Assembly: GCA_001513395.1 (NCBI GenBank)
Contig: LFTP01000152.1
Coordinates: 1 to 14,837 of the forward strand
Length of the DNA: 14,837 bases
Source: Clostridia bacterium DTU080
Lineage (GTDB): Bacteria > Bacillota > Limnochordia > DTU080
Direction: 5' to 3'
Position numbers and translations under genes: made by a program. How positions within the stretch are numbered: position 1 is the first letter of the stretch; each line of letters starts with the position of its first letter. The notes beneath the pieces were generated by a model. It saw only the letters and a list, made by a program, of their open reading frames with translations, was not told where the DNA came from and did not search any database. Shown here piece by piece: positions 12,680 through 14,837 of the stretch.

Positions 12680-13468
12680 TTAAAACGCTCTTTTTAACAG
12701 CAAAGAAATACGTCCTTTGCGGGTGGTACCCGTAATCTGATCGACAGATATTCGCCCCCTGCCGCGCATAGAGATCACATCACCCTCTGCCACCGGATGG
12801 GCGGGATCGGTGACCACCTTCCAGTTCAGCTTCACTCTCTCACCCTTGATCTCACGAGCCATCTTCGTACGCGACATACCAAAGCCGAAGGCCGCCACCG
12901 CATCCAGGCGCATTGAAGCAACAGTCGTACGCACTTCCTTGATCCGTTGCGCCGGCACCTCCAGCTGCTCTAAATCGATCTCGCTCACGGAGACCTCGCT
13001 TGACCCCACCCGCCGCAACTCCACAAGCAACACTCTCAGGGCCTCTTGTGAAACAATGGCCTGACAACCGTTTTCTTGGACCAAGATATCGCCTACCTGT
13101 CCTCGGTCAATACCTACGCCCAGAATAGCCCCGAGATAGTCACCGTGCCTCAACTCACGGCCCGGTGTCTCGACTTTAACCTCTAAGGCCCACAGCGGCG
13201 GCTCCAACAGCTCGGTTAGATAGTGTTCAGGATAAATCAGCAGACGTTGCCTTTCCGCCTCCGGAAATCCGCCGTATCCTCGGGCGCGTATCGCCGGTAT
13301 GCAGCCCAAGACACCTTGGGCGATCTGACGTTCCCGAGGATCCAGAAAATCCGAGGCTTGTGGAGTGTCATCGATCATAGCGCGCTCAGCCAGATCGACG
13401 ATCCGCGCTCCTAGCAAACGTTCCTCCTTGCCCTCCAGATGGGAGAGCAACCTCTCCTTGTTGTTCAT
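12680..13468 (-). CDS. ylmH: YlmH-family S4-domain RNA-binding protein
   Basis: YlmH of Bacillus binds the 50S subunit and peptidyl-tRNA and acts in rescue of stalled ribosomes, close to RqcP; it sits in the ylm division cluster in many Bacillota. The 262-aa product has the family length. The N-terminal part contains DFLDPRERQIAQGVL, typical of YlmH (residues near 40-54), followed by GYGGFPEAERQRLLIYP. The C-terminal S4 domain is clear: RLDAVAAFGFGMSRTKMAREI (about 186-206) and GERVKLNWKVV, ending with DVISMRGRGRISV. The ATG has GGAGGAG ten bases upstream. It lies 27 bases after yggT and 24 before divIVA, reading the same way. Confidence 0.93.
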   Translation of the reverse strand: MNNKERLLSHLEGKEERLLGARIVDLAERAMIDDTPQASDFLDPRERQIAQGVLGCIPAIRARGYGGFPEAERQRLLIYPEHYLTELLEPPLWALEVKVETPGRELRHGDYLGAILGVGIDRGQVGDILVQENGCQAIVSQEALRVLLVELRRVGSSEVSVSEIDLEQLEVPAQRIKEVRTTVASMRLDAVAAFGFGMSRTKMAREIKGERVKLNWKVVTDPAHPVAEGDVISMRGRGRISVDQITGTTRKGRISLLLKRAF

Positions 13469-13495
13469 TATGCCAAGTCTCCTCCGGCAGGCGAT

Positions 13496-13756
13496 CTAAC
13501 AGCCCAACCTTATCAAGTTGATCACCAAGAATCGGCGCAACCAGCTCAAAACCAAAAAAACCAGAACAGGAGAAAAGTCAATGGCCCCTACGGTCGGAAC
13601 GACGCGGCGTGCGGGCTCCAACACCGGGTCTGTCACTTTGACAATGAAGCGAACAATCGGGTGGTACGACGACGGGCCGACCCATGACAGGATAACACGG
13701 ACGAGAACCAGTCTCTCATACCAGATCAGTACGATGTCCACGAGCCTATGCAGCAT
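13496..13756 (-). CDS. yggT: YggT/YlmG family small membrane protein
   Basis: An 86-aa protein with two membrane segments (residues about 6-25 and 60-80) separated by the conserved loop ending in VTDPVLEPARRVVPTVGAIDFSPVLVFL. The DPxLxPxRRxxPxxGxxDxSPxxxxx pattern is the signature of the YggT/YlmG family, whose members affect septum placement and membrane organisation. An S/W-rich SWVGPSS follows the first helix. The start ATG has GAGGAG eight bases upstream. The gene is 12 bases after proC and 27 before ylmH, in the usual order of this cluster. Confidence 0.93.
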   Translation of the reverse strand: MLHRLVDIVLIWYERLVLVRVILSWVGPSSYHPIVRFIVKVTDPVLEPARRVVPTVGAIDFSPVLVFLVLSWLRRFLVINLIRLGC

Positions 13757-13768
13757 AAGCTTCGCTCC

Positions 13769-14632
13769 TCAAGTGTTATCTTTCCGGCAGGAGTGGCGAC
13801 CGCGAGAAGCCACAGAACCCAGCTCCCGGGATCGAGCCGTGGCGGCCAACACAGCGTCGATCAGCTGACCGCGGACAGCCCCTTTCTCAAGAACATGGAC
13901 TCCTGCCGCCGTCGTTCCTGCCGGAGAGGTGACCGCCACACGGAGCAGAGTCGGATGCTTTTTGGTCTCCACCACCATCCGGGCCGCTCCAAGAACCGTC
14001 TGAGCAGCAAGCTCAAGAGAAACGTCACGAGGCAGTCCCGCAGCCACTCCCCCGTCTGCCAAGGCCTCAATGACCAGATACACATAGGCCGGACCTGATC
14101 CTGACAACCCGGTAACTGCATCCAAAAGCCTTTCTTCCAGCACGAAAGCTTTACCCACCGTCTGAAAGAGACTCAAGGCCACCTCCGTCTGAGCGGAGCT
14201 GACCCGACTACCCGGACTCAGACCGGTTGCTGAAGCCTGTACCAGGCAAGGCGTATTGGGCATGACACGCACCACCGGCACATCAGGCCCCAGACCTTCC
14301 TCCAAGAAGGCCAGCGGAATACCTGCGGCAATGGAAATGACCAACGCTCCCGGGCTCAGGGCGGCGCGCATCTCAGACAGAACCTCGTCCGTCACATGCT
14401 GCGGCTTGATTGCCAGCAACACCACCTGGGCCCCCGTTACGCCTTCAGCTATCGAATCAGTGCTGCGTACGCCGAGTTCTTCTTCAAGAGCCTGCCGTCT
14501 GGAGGCGAGAATGTCAATGGCTACGACATTCTCCGCCCGCACCAGGCCTTCTCTCACCCAGGCGGTGAGCAGGGCACTCGCCATGGCTCCGGCGCCTACA
14601 CTGGCCAGCGATGAAATTATAGGTCGGTTCAC
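13769..14632 (-). CDS. proC: Pyrroline-5-carboxylate reductase
   Basis: ProC reduces 1-pyrroline-5-carboxylate to L-proline with NAD(P)H, the last step of proline synthesis, in the cytoplasm. The 287-aa product shows the Rossmann GxGxM in SVGAGAMASAL, then VLLAIKPQHV, VISIAAGIPL, RVMPNTPCLV and, near the end, the family signature GLSGSGPAYVYLVIEALADGGVAAGL. It ends with VTSPAGTTAAGVHVLE, also conserved. The frame runs back to a GTG at 14653, but GTG 14632 is chosen because GGGAGGAGGA lies about nine bases before it, and the upstream GTG would place that site inside the coding region. The chosen start overlaps the sepF stop by one base (TAGTG). proC sits between sepF and yggT, as in several clostridial and actinobacterial clusters. 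Confidence 0.95.
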   Translation of the reverse strand: MNRPIISSLASVGAGAMASALLTAWVREGLVRAENVVAIDILASRRQALEEELGVRSTDSIAEGVTGAQVVLLAIKPQHVTDEVLSEMRAALSPGALVISIAAGIPLAFLEEGLGPDVPVVRVMPNTPCLVQASATGLSPGSRVSSAQTEVALSLFQTVGKAFVLEERLLDAVTGLSGSGPAYVYLVIEALADGGVAAGLPRDVSLELAAQTVLGAARMVVETKKHPTLLRVAVTSPAGTTAAGVHVLEKGAVRGQLIDAVLAATARSRELGSVASRGRHSCRKDNT

Positions 14633-14837
14633 TAGGATTGGTCCTCCTCCCACTGGCGTTTGAGAAAGACGTCAATCACGACATTGCTTGGCGCGAAAAC
14701 GAAAATCCCCTCACCGACGCGCTGCACCTGGCCATCAATGGCATAAGTGGTTCCGCTGACGAAGTCGATGACCCGTCTCGATAGCTCCTTGTCAAGGTCT
14801 TCTACTGAGACAATGACCGGCCGACGCTGTTTCAGAT
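14632..14837 (-). CDS. sepF: SepF cell division protein, C-terminal 68 residues (partial at right edge)
   Basis: The minus strand holds an open frame ending in TAG at 14632-14634. It encodes RRPVIVSVEDLDKELSRRVIDFV, then SGTTYAIDGQVQRVGEGIF and FAPSNVVIDV, the diagnostic SepF core. SepF bundles FtsZ filaments and anchors them to the membrane in Gram-positive bacteria. Only the last 68 residues lie in the window; the N-terminal membrane-binding helix is beyond the edge. The stop overlaps the proC start by one base, so the genes are probably translationally coupled. It is the first visible gene of the sepF-to-divIVA operon. Confidence 0.92.
   Translation of the reverse strand, partial: LKQRRPVIVSVEDLDKELSRRVIDFVSGTTYAIDGQVQRVGEGIFVFAPSNVVIDVFLKRQWEEDQS

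Noticed and set aside
1..14837. CRISPR array, insertion sequence or rRNA genes
   Set aside because: I saw no regularly spaced repeats, transposase or inverted-terminal-repeat pair, and no rRNA sequence.

Overview
The window looks like a chromosomal segment of a spore-forming member of the Bacillota of moderate GC content. The evidence is a divIVA-ylmH-yggT-proC-sepF cell-division cluster, a CwlD-type cortex amidase, a two-gene Ku/LigD end-joining locus, and clean Shine-Dalgarno sites (GGAGG type) with GTG and TTG starts in use. The genus cannot be fixed from the sequence alone.

Layout. (1) 1-2075 (+): the C-terminal part of a Wadjet JetC (SMC-like ATPase) followed by a complete JetD nuclease, overlapping as ATGA; jetA and jetB should lie off the left edge. 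(2) 2187-2369 (+): a decayed C-terminal fragment of a tyrosine recombinase, pointing at the 3' end of tRNA-Val(GAC). This is the classic edge of an integrative island, with Wadjet as cargo. (3) 2423-2702 (-): a tRNA-Cys/tRNA-Val unit with its own promoter and terminator. (4) 2703-3081: no long gene; it holds a terminator-like hairpin, short repeats and a possible 30-aa ORF with an excellent ribosome binding site. (5) 3082-5607 (-): a right-handed beta-helix (pectate-lyase-like) protein and a Gfo/Idh/MocA oxidoreductase, probably carbohydrate related. (6) 5608-6277: two inverted repeats and an uncertain minus-strand ORF. (7) 6278-7114 (+): a formate/nitrite transporter, then a possibly structured transcript ending at a very strong terminator (7358-7403).

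(8) 7486-8010 (-): tRNA-Val(UAC), then tRNA-Asp, tRNA-Phe and tRNA-Gly, with two recognisable promoters and one terminator. (9) 8145-10873 (+): ku, a stand-alone LigD-type ATP-dependent ligase, and a stand-alone LigD-type polymerase/primase. Together these form a complete but split non-homologous end-joining module without the 3'-phosphoesterase domain. (10) 11006-12204 (+): an unrecognised probable exported or lipoprotein, then the cwlD-type amidase. (11) 12188-14837 (-): divIVA, ylmH, yggT, proC and the 3' end of sepF, reading sepF to divIVA as one tightly packed operon convergent with cwlD.

The accessory part is the left side (Wadjet plus integrase scar, then sugar genes between two tRNA loci). 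The right side is core Bacillota gene content. I saw no CRISPR array, insertion sequence or rRNA. I did not find a system that I can call new with confidence. The best candidates for follow-up are the island junction, the structured region before the 7358-7403 terminator, and the orphan ORFs at 2967-3059 and 5906-6286.
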